Assembly: GCA_017960885.1 (NCBI GenBank)
Contig: JAGCYI010000030.1
Location: 1-40,914, forward strand
Reading direction: 5' to 3'
DNA from: Bacteroidales bacterium
Lineage (GTDB): Bacteria > Bacteroidota > Bacteroidia > Bacteroidales > UBA3824
DNA: 40,914 nucleotides
The stretch's first letter is position 1, and the number at the start of each line of letters is the position of its first letter. A program made the translations under genes and the position numbers. The notes below the pieces were generated by a model. The model saw nothing but the letters and a program-made list of their open reading frames with translations. It made no database searches and was not told where the DNA came from. Below are positions 14,969 through 23,880 of this stretch, in pieces.

Positions 14969-16503
14969 TGGAAAACCAAGAAGTTAGAGTTAGATTTGCG
15001 CCAAGTCCCACTGGAGGACTGCATCTTGGCGGCGTTCGCACCGCATTGTTTAATTATTTGTTTGCCCGCAAACACAATGGTAAGTTTATTCTCCGTATCG
15101 AAGACACCGACCAGACTCGTTTTGTGCCAGGTGCTGAAGAATATATAGTTAAGTCGCTCGAATGGATTGGTCTCGACGTAGACGAAAGCGACATCAAGGG
15201 CGGCGAATATGGCCCTTACCGTCAGAGCGACCGCAAACACCTCTACCGCCAATACGCTATGCAATTGGTAGATAGCGGCAATGCATACTACGCTTTCGAC
15301 ACTCCTGAGGAACTCGAGGCTATGCGCAAAAAACTCGAAGCAGAAAAAGCTCCCGTGCAAAGTTATGGTCCTGCCACTCGATTGACCATGAAAAACAGTC
15401 TTACAATGAATGCCGACGAGGTAAAATCATTGTTGGATAGTGGCGCACAGTATGTTATCCGTTTCAAAATGCCCGAAAACGAAAAACTCGTTTTAAAAGA
15501 CATTATCCGTGGCGAAATCAACGCCGACACTTCTATATTAGACGACAAAGTTCTGTTCAAATCTGACGGAATGCCCACATACCACCTTGCCAACATCGTT
15601 GACGACCATCTGATGAAGATTTCGCACGTGATACGCGGCGAAGAGTGGCTACCGAGCCTTCCGCTCCACTTCCTGCTCTACCGTGCTTTCGGATGGCAGG
15701 ATACAATGCCGCAGTTCGCCCACCTGCCCCTCATCCTCAAACCCGACGGCAAAGGCAAACTCAGCAAGCGCGACGGCGACCGTCTTGGCTTCCCCGTGTT
15801 CCCGATGAACTGGACCGACCCCAAGACTGGCGAATTTTCAAAGGGTTACAAAGAGTACGGTTTCTTGCCCGAGGCGTTTATCAATATGATGGCTCTTTTG
15901 GGATGGAACCCCGGCAACACCGACCAGGAGATTTTTACCAAAGAGGAACTCTGCCAGCTGTTTACATTAGAGCACGTTAACAAAGCCGGCTCTAAGTTCG
16001 ACCCCGAGAAGAACAAGTGGTTCAACAAGCAGTACATCGAGCAGTCGCCCGCATCAAAACTTGCGCCCTACCTCATCGAAGACGCCAAGGCAGAGGGTAT
16101 CGACGTTCCCCAAGACCGTGCAGAGCAGATTTGCGAACTTGTAAAAGACCGCGCAAAATATACTCACGACCTCTGGCACGAATCGGAATACTTCTTCAAA
16201 GAGCCGCAGCAATACAACGAGGCAAACGTAAAGAAATTCTGGAAGGCAGAAACTCCCGAAATCCTTACCAAAGCCACAGAAGTATTGAAAGGCATCGAGG
16301 ATTTCTCGTCGAAGAATATCGAAAACATCGTTACAGAATGGATCAACGCCAACCAGCTCTCGTTTGGCAAAGTGCTCAACCCCATGCGTCTTGCCCTCGC
16401 AGGCGAATGCAAAGGTCCGCACATCTTCGACATCCTGGCTCAGTTAGGCAAAGAAGAATCACTCATAAGGATTGATAAGGCGATAAAGGGAATAACCATC
16501 TAA
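14968..16503 (+). CDS. gltX: Glutamyl-tRNA synthetase
   Basis: 511 residues, normal for Bacteroidota. Charges tRNA-Glu. Class I motifs: FAPSPTGGLHLGGVRTALFN near residue 10 (HIGH region as HLGG) and KLSKRDGD (KMSKS region). FILRIEDTDQTR and HVIRGEEWLPSLP are GluRS markers, and the helical anticodon-binding domain runs to the C-terminus. The ATG shares its A with the stop of the cytidylyltransferase gene, so translation is probably coupled. The 3' end overlaps the convergent gene at 16500 by four bases. Confidence 0.97.
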   Translation: MENQEVRVRFAPSPTGGLHLGGVRTALFNYLFARKHNGKFILRIEDTDQTRFVPGAEEYIVKSLEWIGLDVDESDIKGGEYGPYRQSDRKHLYRQYAMQLVDSGNAYYAFDTPEELEAMRKKLEAEKAPVQSYGPATRLTMKNSLTMNADEVKSLLDSGAQYVIRFKMPENEKLVLKDIIRGEINADTSILDDKVLFKSDGMPTYHLANIVDDHLMKISHVIRGEEWLPSLPLHFLLYRAFGWQDTMPQFAHLPLILKPDGKGKLSKRDGDRLGFPVFPMNWTDPKTGEFSKGYKEYGFLPEAFINMMALLGWNPGNTDQEIFTKEELCQLFTLEHVNKAGSKFDPEKNKWFNKQYIEQSPASKLAPYLIEDAKAEGIDVPQDRAEQICELVKDRAKYTHDLWHESEYFFKEPQQYNEANVKKFWKAETPEILTKATEVLKGIEDFSSKNIENIVTEWINANQLSFGKVLNPMRLALAGECKGPHIFDILAQLGKEESLIRIDKAIKGITI

Positions 16504-17243
16504 CCCTTATACTTCTTTTCTGGTACAAAAAACAGCGCCACGCCAATCATTATCAGCAGTATGAACATTATAGTTCCGCCGGTGATGGTAGCGTGGCGTT
16601 GTTTTGCCATCTGATAAGAAGTTATGCGCGAAACCTTGTAATTATTGCCTGCGTAGTAGCTGGTCTTCACTTTATCATAAACAAGAGCCACACGGCTACC
16701 GTAGCGCATATATTCGCGGCGTAGAAGCACAGTGGGCGAACCCTTTACGGCACGGCCGCCGAGAGAGTAACTCTTGCCGCAATAAGTAGCCGACACACGG
16801 TTGCCCTCGGTAACAAGACGCACCGATTCAGGATTTTCAAAAGTTTCAGAATCACATTCAATACATTCGGCGGGAATAGCAGCAGCCACAGAATCGCCAT
16901 CGGATACCGCACGCAAAAACTTTGCGCTGCCGTGCCAGTCTAACAGCAAGTTTTCACTGCCGTCGGACCAACGGATAATAAGCGTAACACTACCCTTAAC
17001 CACACGGTCGTGGTCGTCGGGCATAAAAAGTTCGTCGTCGGAATAGATATCAGCAAGCACACACGCCTGACCATGACGTTCGAGCGTCTTTGGCAAGGTT
17101 TCTACCGAAGACAGTAGCACACCGTCGAGTCGCTGATTAGAACGAGAAAAACCGTAACAAATCAAACCAATAAAACCTGCCAAAGTGACCATAGTGCCCA
17201 AAAGGCAGCACAATACCGAAGAACGCCTGTTAACGTAAATCAT
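16500..17243 (-). CDS. Unknown protein with two membrane helices
   Basis: 247 residues. One transmembrane helix at ~9-32 (VLCCLLGTMVTLAGFIGLIC) and a second at ~218-240 (GGTIMFILLIMIGVALFFVP) flank a ~185-residue region rich in beta strands (VTLIIRWSDGSENLLLDWHG, then LLRREYMRYGSRVALVYD), which would face the periplasm or cytoplasm between the two anchors. I do not recognise the family. It is the second gene of a two-gene operon, overlapping the upstream gene by one base at 17243, and its end overlaps gltX tail-to-tail by four bases. A role in the cell envelope is a guess from the topology alone. Confidence 0.7.
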   Translation of the reverse strand: MIYVNRRSSVLCCLLGTMVTLAGFIGLICYGFSRSNQRLDGVLLSSVETLPKTLERHGQACVLADIYSDDELFMPDDHDRVVKGSVTLIIRWSDGSENLLLDWHGSAKFLRAVSDGDSVAAAIPAECIECDSETFENPESVRLVTEGNRVSATYCGKSYSLGGRAVKGSPTVLLRREYMRYGSRVALVYDKVKTSYYAGNNYKVSRITSYQMAKQRHATITGGTIMFILLIMIGVALFFVPEKKYKG

Positions 17244-17959
17244 TACGAAGCGGCTGATAATTTTTCCGCAGCACGCTCGCGGGGACGGAACACATACGAA
17301 ACTCCGTAGTAAGAAGCCTGTTCGCGCTTGCGTGCGGGGGTTTCGTCGCTGTAATAATTCTCAATCTCGTTCCAAAGCTGGGTAATGAGAGCGTCGCACT
17401 CGGGACGCATCTCCGAAACTTTGGCATTGGCGCGAACGCTTATGCTTTGAAGCATCTTTTGAAAATTGAGTTTCTCAACAAACTCGTCGAAGTAAACCTT
17501 TACAACGGCAATCTTAGGATTGAGGACGGGAGTGCCACGCTTAACAATTCGGTCGTTTTCGCCTTTGATAATACGGTTTCCCCACTCAATCACCTCAGCC
17601 TCAGTGGCAAGGTCGGGAACACGGGCATCCTTAGGATTGATTCCAAAGAACTTACGCGCCTCTGGTTTTATCTCTCCACGGACAATTGCAAAGTTGAAAA
17701 CCTGAATAAAATGCGATATGTACAACCGCGCCTTTTTGAGAGCGCTTGCGTATTCGTTGCTCTTGGTCACCTGACGGGTGTGCGATTCTTTCTGCATCAA
17801 TATAGCCTGCTCAAAAATCGGGAGGAACGCCAGAATCTTGTTCAATGTTGACTGTTTGAAAGCAAGCATTTCGGGCGAATATTTTTTACCGAGTTCAAGA
17901 GCTCTTTTCAAGGCTCTTACTCGGGCTGCGTCGGTATTTGGTAATCTTCTGTACGGCAT
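17243..17959 (-). CDS. Conserved all-helical protein of unknown function
   Basis: 238 residues, soluble, no signal peptide. It opens MPYRRLPNTDAARVRALKRA, a start I associate with Bacteroidota hypothetical proteins. Predicted as mostly helix: long amphipathic stretches at ~10-100 and ~180-220, with a conserved-looking centre (ARKFFGINPKDARVPDLATE). It is basic at both ends. No enzyme motif is visible. First gene of the two-gene operon with the membrane protein at 16500-17243, with a one-base stop/start overlap indicating coupled translation. It is divergent from the aminopeptidase gene at 18092. Function unknown. Confidence 0.7.
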   Translation of the reverse strand: MPYRRLPNTDAARVRALKRALELGKKYSPEMLAFKQSTLNKILAFLPIFEQAILMQKESHTRQVTKSNEYASALKKARLYISHFIQVFNFAIVRGEIKPEARKFFGINPKDARVPDLATEAEVIEWGNRIIKGENDRIVKRGTPVLNPKIAVVKVYFDEFVEKLNFQKMLQSISVRANAKVSEMRPECDALITQLWNEIENYYSDETPARKREQASYYGVSYVFRPRERAAEKLSAAS

Positions 17960-18035
17960 GATATTTAGAGTTTTAAATGTTTACAACTAATCTTTTGCAA
18001 AACTCTTGCCCAAAAATTATTTTTTCGCGATTTTT

Positions 18036-18065
18036 TTTGTAAAAAAGTAGAAAATTGTATATTTT
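18036..18065 (+). promoter_or_regulatory. Probable promoter of the aminopeptidase gene
   Basis: TTTG at 18036-18039, an 18-base spacer and TATATTTT at 18058-18065 (last base differs from TAnnTTTG). The ATG is at 18092. Confidence 0.5.
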
Positions 18066-18091
18066 TCCGAAAATTTAACATTGCGAATACT

Positions 18092-19465
18092 ATGTTTAAC
18101 AAGGAAACATACGCCATTCGGCGAAAAAGATTAACAGAAAAAATCCAGCACGGGCTCATTATCTTACCCGGCAATTGTTCCACACCTTTTAATTATGCAT
18201 CAAACACATTCCCGTTTCGACAAGACAGCACCTTTTTATATTATATAGGTATCGACGAGCCAGGATTAATAGCGCTTCTCGACACCGACAATGGCGAAGA
18301 ATACCTCTGCGGCGAAGAACCATGTCCCGACGACATTATCTGGACAGGCGCTACACCAACCCTTGCCCAATTTGCAGAGATGTCGGGCATAGGCAAAGCA
18401 ATCAACCACAACAAGTTGCAAACAATAATATCCGAAGCCTGCAATAGCGGACGCAAAATACACTTTATAGCTCCCTACCAAGCCCAAGTAACCATAACGC
18501 TCGGAAACTTGCTGAACCAACCAGTAGAAAAACTCAAAAGCATCCAATCTTCAGATTTGATACACGCCATAGCCGAAATGCGCAAAATCAAAGAACCACA
18601 GGAGATTGCCGAAATAGAACGCGCCGCACGCACCACAGCCATAATGGAACAGTTTGTAATAGATACCGCCACAGATCCTGCCTGCCACGAATCTGAAAAC
18701 TCTATCCGTGCCGCGCTCTTCAGAATTTTTCTCAAAGAGGGATTTTTCTACTCCTTCCCCCCTATAGTCACCACGCACGGCGAAATCTTTCATCAGCCTT
18801 TTGCGTCGAAAGAGCGGTTACAAAAAGGAAGAATTCTTCTGGCAGACATAGGAGCAGAATCCAGCAGTCATTACGCCGGAGACATGACCCGCTCAGTGCC
18901 TGTAGGCGGAAAATTCTCTCCAGAGCAAAAAGAGGTCTACAATATAGTGTTAGCAGCCCAAAAAGCCGTTTTAGAAGTCGCAAAACCTGGAGAAACTTGG
19001 CTCAACGTACACCTCACCGCAGCCAGAATCATAACCGAAGGGTTAAAAGCGATAGGAATTATGACAGGTTGCACCGATGACATCATCCACGAGGGCGCAT
19101 ACGCGATGTTCTTTCCTCACGGCATAGGTCACCTCATCGGACTCGACGTTCACGACATGGAAAACCTCGGCGAAGACAATTTCGGATATTCCGAAACCGT
19201 AAAACGCAGCCATCAGTTTGGGCTATGCAATCTTCGTTACGCCCTTGAATTAAAAGAAAACATGACCCTGACCGACGAACCAGGAATTTATTTTATACCA
19301 TATTTAATGGAAAAATGGAAAGCCGAAAAGCGTTTCACCAGCTTTATCAATTACGACAAAGCATTAAAATACAGCGATTTTGGTGGAATACGCATAGAAG
19401 ACGACATTGTAATCACATCCACAGGCTGCCGCATTTTAGGAATGGAGGTGAAAAAAGAATTTTAA
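18092..19465 (+). CDS. pepP: Xaa-Pro aminopeptidase (M24 family)
   Basis: 457 residues. Releases N-terminal residues preceding proline from cytoplasmic peptides. An N-terminal AMP_N domain (~1-140, RQDSTFLYYIGIDEPGLIAL) precedes the M24B pita-bread catalytic domain. The dinuclear metal ligands are all visible: Asp in LLADIGAESS, Asp in YAGDMTRSVPVGG, His in MFFPHGIGHLIGLDVHD, Glu in LTDEPGIYF and Glu in GGIRIEDDIVIT. The length fits aminopeptidase P better than prolidase. Starts at MFNKETYAIRRKRL, the typical family N-terminus. Transcribed alone; the histidine kinase gene starts 60 bases downstream with its own promoter. Confidence 0.93.
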   Translation: MFNKETYAIRRKRLTEKIQHGLIILPGNCSTPFNYASNTFPFRQDSTFLYYIGIDEPGLIALLDTDNGEEYLCGEEPCPDDIIWTGATPTLAQFAEMSGIGKAINHNKLQTIISEACNSGRKIHFIAPYQAQVTITLGNLLNQPVEKLKSIQSSDLIHAIAEMRKIKEPQEIAEIERAARTTAIMEQFVIDTATDPACHESENSIRAALFRIFLKEGFFYSFPPIVTTHGEIFHQPFASKERLQKGRILLADIGAESSSHYAGDMTRSVPVGGKFSPEQKEVYNIVLAAQKAVLEVAKPGETWLNVHLTAARIITEGLKAIGIMTGCTDDIIHEGAYAMFFPHGIGHLIGLDVHDMENLGEDNFGYSETVKRSHQFGLCNLRYALELKENMTLTDEPGIYFIPYLMEKWKAEKRFTSFINYDKALKYSDFGGIRIEDDIVITSTGCRILGMEVKKEF

Positions 19466-19472
19466 GCCAAAT

Positions 19473-19505
19473 GTTGCCTGTTTTATTATTTAATTATTAA
19501 ATTTG
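19473..19505 (+). promoter_or_regulatory. Promoter of the PhoR/PhoB-like operon
   Basis: TAAATTTG at 19498-19505 with TTG at 19474-19476, 21 bases upstream, and the ATG 21 bases downstream at 19526. Confidence 0.7.
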
Positions 19506-19525
19506 CCTTTCAAAAGAAAGTAAAA

Positions 19526-20575
19526 ATGGACAAAAAGAGGTACATAGTAGTTTCTATAATAGTTTCAGCACTTTTTACTGCGCTTGAAGCCTTGGTTTTA
19601 ATGTTTAACAGCGGCATCACCACCACAGGAGCAGTAGCCCTTGTGCTGCTGTTGTTGGTACAAGCCGGAGTGCTTTGCGTTGTATTTCAAAAAACCTTTA
19701 TGAAAAATATAGCCCGGGTTTATGCCACAGGTCCCGTAGCCATAGCATCAGAAAAGGAACACGAGAAAGAGCACGAGAAAGAAAAAACCGACATGAACCT
19801 CGACACGATAATCACCGAAGTAAACGAAGACGTGGCGAAATGGGCAAAAGACCGCACACGCGAAATTGCCCTCCTCAAAGCAAACGAAAAATACCGCAAA
19901 GAATTTCTCGGCAATGTGTCGCACGAGTTGAAGACACCGCTGTTTAATATCCAAGGTTATATTAACACACTAATCGACAGCGGATTAGAAGACCCGAATA
20001 TAAACATGAAATACCTCGACCGAGCCGAGAAAAACGTGTCGCGGTTAATAAAAATAGTAGAAGACCTCAGCACAATATCAAAATTTGAGTCAGGTGCTTT
20101 GAAACTTATTATCGAAAATTTCGATATAAAGAAAAGTATCGAAGATGTGATAGAGTTTTACGAAATAAAAGCCAAAACACGCAATATCACCCTCGAGTTA
20201 GCAAGCGCCCCCGCCGGAGCAGCCATCTGCAAAGGCGACAAAGAAAAAATCTACGAAGTGCTGTCGAACCTCGTTGTAAACTCAATCAACTACGGCAAGG
20301 AAAACGGCAAAACCACTTTGGGCATATTCGACATAGGCAAAAAATGGCTTATCGAAGTGCAAGACAATGGAATAGGAATTGAAGAATCGCAGTTGCACAG
20401 AGTGTTTGAGCGATTTTACCGAGTAGACAAGAGCCGGAGTTCGCAAACAGGCGGCACAGGCCTCGGACTCTCTATTGTTAAGCACATTATTGAAGCCCAC
20501 GAAGAACTGATTACCGTAAAAAGCAAAATAAACGAAGGCACAACATTCTCGTTCACACTAAAAAAAGCAGAATAA
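19526..20575 (+). CDS. Membrane sensor histidine kinase, PhoR-like
   Basis: 349 residues. Two transmembrane helices at ~7-27 and ~34-54 with almost no periplasmic loop, so sensing is probably within the membrane or cytoplasm. Then comes a highly charged linker with an EKEHEKEHEKEK run, a HisKA domain with phospho-His133 (GNVSHELKTPLFNIQGYINT), and HATPase_c with N box VLSNLVVNSINYG, G1 DNGIGIEE, F box VFERFYRVDKSRS and G2 GGTGLGLSIV. The regulator gene follows one base after the stop, so the pair is one unit. The layout is the common Bacteroidota PhoR-like kinase; the signal cannot be read from sequence. Confidence 0.92.
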   Translation: MDKKRYIVVSIIVSALFTALEALVLMFNSGITTTGAVALVLLLLVQAGVLCVVFQKTFMKNIARVYATGPVAIASEKEHEKEHEKEKTDMNLDTIITEVNEDVAKWAKDRTREIALLKANEKYRKEFLGNVSHELKTPLFNIQGYINTLIDSGLEDPNINMKYLDRAEKNVSRLIKIVEDLSTISKFESGALKLIIENFDIKKSIEDVIEFYEIKAKTRNITLELASAPAGAAICKGDKEKIYEVLSNLVVNSINYGKENGKTTLGIFDIGKKWLIEVQDNGIGIEESQLHRVFERFYRVDKSRSSQTGGTGLGLSIVKHIIEAHEELITVKSKINEGTTFSFTLKKAE

Positions 20576-20576
20576 T

Positions 20577-21281
20577 ATGTCAAAAACTAACAACTACAAA
20601 ATCCTTTTGGTAGACGACGAAGAGGACATACTTGAATTCCTGTCGTACAACCTCACCAAAGCAGGATTCAAAGTATCAACAGCAAGCAACGGCAAAGACG
20701 CCATCAAACTGGCAAAAGAGATTATCCCCCATTTGATAATCTTAGACGTGATGATGCCCGAGATGGACGGCATTGAGACTTGCGAAGAAATGCGTAAAAT
20801 TCCCGCGCTCAAAAAGTCGGTTATCGCGTTTCTTACCGCCCGTAGCGAAGATTACTCGCAAATTGCAGGATTCGAGGCGGGTGCCGATGACTACATATCA
20901 AAACCTATCAAGCCAAAAGTGCTTATCAGCCGCGTAACTGCCCTGCTCAAACGCTTTGGATTTAGCGAAGACGGTGAAGCTTCTGATTCTGAATCATCAA
21001 CTATCACCCTCGGCGACCTTATCATCGACAAGGAGAAATACACCGTTACTCACAACGGAGAAGAGCTCTCTTTGCCTCGTAAGGAATTCTCGCTCCTTTT
21101 GCTGCTCATTTCAAAGCCCGAAAAGGTTTTCACCCGCGACGAAATTTACAACACTATTTGGGGCGATACCATCGTGGTAGGCGACCGCACTATCGACGTG
21201 CATATCCGCAAACTCCGCGAAAAAATCGGCGAAGACTATATCCGTACCGTCAAAGGCGTTGGTTATAAATTTGTTGAGTAA
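20577..21281 (+). CDS. OmpR/PhoB-family response regulator
   Basis: 234 residues. Receiver domain with acidic Asp13-Asp14, acceptor Asp57 (LIILDVMMPEMDG), Thr/Ala in FLTARSED and Lys in DYISKPIKPK. C-terminal winged helix (~140-233: LSLPRKEFSLLLLLISKPEK, later RTIDVHIRKLREKIGEDYIR) ends at GVGYKFVE. It should bind direct-repeat operators as a dimer once phosphorylated by the kinase encoded immediately upstream. This winged helix is a useful comparison for the one fused to the phosphate transporter at 38237-40201. Confidence 0.94.
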   Translation: MSKTNNYKILLVDDEEDILEFLSYNLTKAGFKVSTASNGKDAIKLAKEIIPHLIILDVMMPEMDGIETCEEMRKIPALKKSVIAFLTARSEDYSQIAGFEAGADDYISKPIKPKVLISRVTALLKRFGFSEDGEASDSESSTITLGDLIIDKEKYTVTHNGEELSLPRKEFSLLLLLISKPEKVFTRDEIYNTIWGDTIVVGDRTIDVHIRKLREKIGEDYIRTVKGVGYKFVE

Positions 21282-21287
21282 TGGGGT

Positions 21288-21304
21288 GCAGGCGAACCGC
21301 CTGC
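21288..21304. terminator. Hairpin between the regulator and ubiD 3' ends
   Basis: Perfect 7-base stem GCAGGCG/CGCCTGC with loop AAC in the 23-base gap between two convergent stop codons. Neither strand has a T tract, so it may be an inefficient bidirectional terminator or an RNA 3'-end protector. A second GC-rich hairpin (GCGGAC/GTCCGC) lies just inside the ubiD 3' end. Confidence 0.45.
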
Positions 21305-23200
21305 CTAATTTGCGGACGAGCCGTCCGCGTTCCAATATTTCACCGCCTCATCACCACATAGCGTTTTAAACCTCTGCGATGGCGAGGGAATTATTTCGCC
21401 AAATACCTCTTTCTGCATACCGTCTACCTCCGCTACGGTTTGGGCATCCATAACCACGGCGGAGGGCCATTGGCGTGTAAATCCATCTGCTTCAATAGTT
21501 TTTGCCGTAGCATCTGCGCACAAGCATCCTCCTGTGGCATTATCTATTACAAAGCAGTCTGTAGCAGGGTCGATATTTCCGGCAGAGTACCATAAGGCGG
21601 CACTGAGATCATCGACTGGCAAATCGCTATCGACAAAAAGCACGGTTTTTAATCCGCTCGTTGCTCCTATGTTATTTGCGATTGTTTTAATAGTCCCTTT
21701 CTCCTTACACCTTATATATATAATAACGGCAGAAATACCGTAAGCCAGAAGCGAGATGTCGATATGGTCAATAGAGTTGAACTTGCTCTTTATGCCATCG
21801 ACATCAATTGCCGGCATAGGCAGTGCAGCAGTGTGCTCTTTGGCTGTAACGTCGAACATAATTTTGCCTCCACATGCAAACTGTCGCGAAGCATGATCCA
21901 ACACATCAGACACTCCTCCCCTATCGATATACACATCGCGCTTAGGTTCAAAATTAGCTGACAACTCTTTGAACAGCTTACCATAATCGCGTATAGGCAA
22001 TTCGGTGTCGGTAACTATAAGAATCTTGTTGAACATCATCTGTCCCGCACCCCAGAGCGCGTTTTTTACCTTTACGGCATTGCCAGGATATTGCGAATTG
22101 ATTTTGGCTATCACAATATTGTGCTGAACGCCGCAGTCGGGCATGTGCATATCCTCCAGCTCGGGCACAAACGCCGCCTTGATAGGAAACTTAAAAATCT
22201 GCTCGGTGGCAACGGCTATGTAGGCATCTTCCATAGGGGGAATGCCCACGATTGTGGCAGGATAAACTGCGTCTTTGCGGTGAGTTATTGCCGTAACGTG
22301 CACCTTGGGATAATAATCGGCAAGCGAGTAGAAACCAGTATGATCGCCGAAAGGACCTTCCCACACGAGTTCCTCCGCCGGGTCGATATAACCCTCAATC
22401 ACAAAATCCACATCGGCAGGCACCTCTATCTCGGGCTGTGTAACGCACTTTACAAGGTTTACACGCTTGTGGCGCAAGAAACCGGCGAGCAGATACTCAT
22501 CGACACCGTCGGGCAGAGGCGCGGTGGCAGAATATGCGTACACAGGGTCGCCGCCTATGGCTATTGCCACTGGCATACGCTTACCAAGCGACTTATATTG
22601 CTGATAATGACGCGCACCAGTCTTGTGACGGTGCCAATGCATAGCGGTGGTGTCGTTGGTGAGAATCTGAATTCGGTACATGCCAAGATTGCGCACACCT
22701 GTGAGCGGGTCTTTGGTGTTTACCATCGGCAGGGTGATAAATCGTCCGCCGTCGCATGACCATGTTTTAAGCACAGGAATTTTAGCGAGGTCGGGTTGTT
22801 TCATCACCACCTGCTGACATTCACCACGACCAGAAACCACCTTTGGGAAAAATCCTGCGATAGTTTTCAGTTTTGGCAAAGTAGAAAGCTTTTTTGCAAG
22901 AGTATCCTTAGGAGAGGTGATAATCTCAAAAAATTGGCGGATCTCATTCTCCTTGTCGCTAAGATTTTTGCAGTGGAGAGCTTCACAAATACGACTTACA
23001 CTGCCGTACATATTGGTAATTACAGGAAAATCGGTGCCGGTATTGGTAAAAAGCAAAGCCTTGCCGCCTCCGGGCTGCTTACATTCGCGGTCGGTGAACT
23101 CCGAAATCTGCAACACAGGGTCTACAAAGTGGGATATAGTTTTCAGTTCGCCCTTGTTTTTAAGGCGTTGTATAAAATCGTTGAGATAGTTTGCCGACAT
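21305..23200 (-). CDS. ubiD: UbiD-family prenyl-FMN decarboxylase
   Basis: 631 residues from the ATG at 23198-23200 (MSANYLNDFIQRLKNKGELK); longer readings start in the leader and add a spurious hydrophobic tail. UbiD enzymes use prenylated FMN to decarboxylate aromatic or enoic acids. Signatures: NLGMYRIQ with the following WHRHKTGA, IAIGGDPVYAYSATAPLPDG, and EGPFGDHTGFYSLADYYP, all aligning with E. coli UbiD. In Bacteroidota such proteins are usually annotated as menaquinone-pathway decarboxylases. No UbiX or quinone gene is adjacent, so the substrate is an inference. It is longer than E. coli UbiD (about 500 residues), with the extra sequence at the C-terminus. It lies downstream of the SiaC-like gene but separated by a terminator. 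Confidence 0.9.
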   Translation of the reverse strand: MSANYLNDFIQRLKNKGELKTISHFVDPVLQISEFTDRECKQPGGGKALLFTNTGTDFPVITNMYGSVSRICEALHCKNLSDKENEIRQFFEIITSPKDTLAKKLSTLPKLKTIAGFFPKVVSGRGECQQVVMKQPDLAKIPVLKTWSCDGGRFITLPMVNTKDPLTGVRNLGMYRIQILTNDTTAMHWHRHKTGARHYQQYKSLGKRMPVAIAIGGDPVYAYSATAPLPDGVDEYLLAGFLRHKRVNLVKCVTQPEIEVPADVDFVIEGYIDPAEELVWEGPFGDHTGFYSLADYYPKVHVTAITHRKDAVYPATIVGIPPMEDAYIAVATEQIFKFPIKAAFVPELEDMHMPDCGVQHNIVIAKINSQYPGNAVKVKNALWGAGQMMFNKILIVTDTELPIRDYGKLFKELSANFEPKRDVYIDRGGVSDVLDHASRQFACGGKIMFDVTAKEHTAALPMPAIDVDGIKSKFNSIDHIDISLLAYGISAVIIYIRCKEKGTIKTIANNIGATSGLKTVLFVDSDLPVDDLSAALWYSAGNIDPATDCFVIDNATGGCLCADATAKTIEADGFTRQWPSAVVMDAQTVAEVDGMQKEVFGEIIPSPSQRFKTLCGDEAVKYWNADGSSAN

Positions 23201-23219
23201 GATATATAAATGTGTAGTT

Positions 23220-23256
23220 AAAAAAAACGGAACCAGGCAAACCGCCACGGCTCCGT
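23220..23256 (-). terminator. Intrinsic terminator of the SiaC-like gene
   Basis: On the minus strand an 8-base stem with one mismatch (ACGGAGCC/GGTTCCGT) and an inner GGC/GCC stem are followed by eight Ts. It sits 31 bases past the SiaC-like stop and just before ubiD. Confidence 0.75.
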
Positions 23257-23286
23257 ATACAATGCTTTATGTGAACGAAATGTACC

Positions 23287-23676
23287 TTATACATCCTCCT
23301 CTTCAACCATCATATCAATCATATTGATAGGAATATCCACGAGGTCGCAAATAACTTCGCCGTATTCGAGCACGTCATCGTCTTCGTAATACCAATTGAT
23401 CTGCGTTGATGGATCTTTTTCGTAGAGCTTCTTTAACTCTTTAGTAATAGTGATAAGCCACTTTGAGCAACTTGTGTTAAAATATTCGAATTTAAAGTCA
23501 ATCACAGTCCCCTCTTTTGGATCATCAATATACTTCATAATCCATTCTACAAGGGGTAGGTAGAAACTTTCGGAATCCTCTACAAGCGAACGACCTTTGA
23601 GCATAAGTGTGCCCTCCTCAGGGTTGAAATCTACCTGAGGCGACTTGTCTGTTGGGGCTATCTGTATTCTGTCCAT
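23287..23676 (-). CDS. SiaC-like DUF1987 phosphoprotein
   Basis: 129 residues, acidic, soluble. DUF1987 proteins resemble SiaC of Pseudomonas aeruginosa, a STAS-like switch phosphorylated by SiaB, dephosphorylated by the PP2C phosphatase SiaA, and able to activate the diguanylate cyclase SiaD. Matches: GRSLVEDSESFYLPLVEWI, DFKFEYFNTSCSKWL and WYYEDDDVLEYGE. The threonine in FNTS is residue 68, the position of the phosphorylated Thr in SiaC. No SiaB kinase (DUF6272) or GGDEF cyclase is in the window, but three SpoIIE phosphatases are, any of which could act on it. It is monocistronic with a terminator. Confidence 0.85.
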   Translation of the reverse strand: MDRIQIAPTDKSPQVDFNPEEGTLMLKGRSLVEDSESFYLPLVEWIMKYIDDPKEGTVIDFKFEYFNTSCSKWLITITKELKKLYEKDPSTQINWYYEDDDVLEYGEVICDLVDIPINMIDMMVEEEDV

Positions 23677-23880
23677 ATTAGAAGAATCTGTTTAAAAATT
23701 CAGGCATAAAAATAATAAAAATATTTGTTACAGCGTCAATTTTTACCATATTTTTTTTGAAAGAAAATGTGAATTATTTATAATACAATAAGTATCAAAT
23801 ATTTATATTGAAATAATTATTTGCAAAAAGTTTTACGATGTCAATAAAACTCCCTAATTTAGGTAAATATTTTTTATGAT

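Noticed and set aside
21288..21330. Two GC-rich hairpins as a strong terminator pair
   Set aside because: No T tract on either strand and the second lies inside the ubiD coding end; listed only as a weak hairpin.
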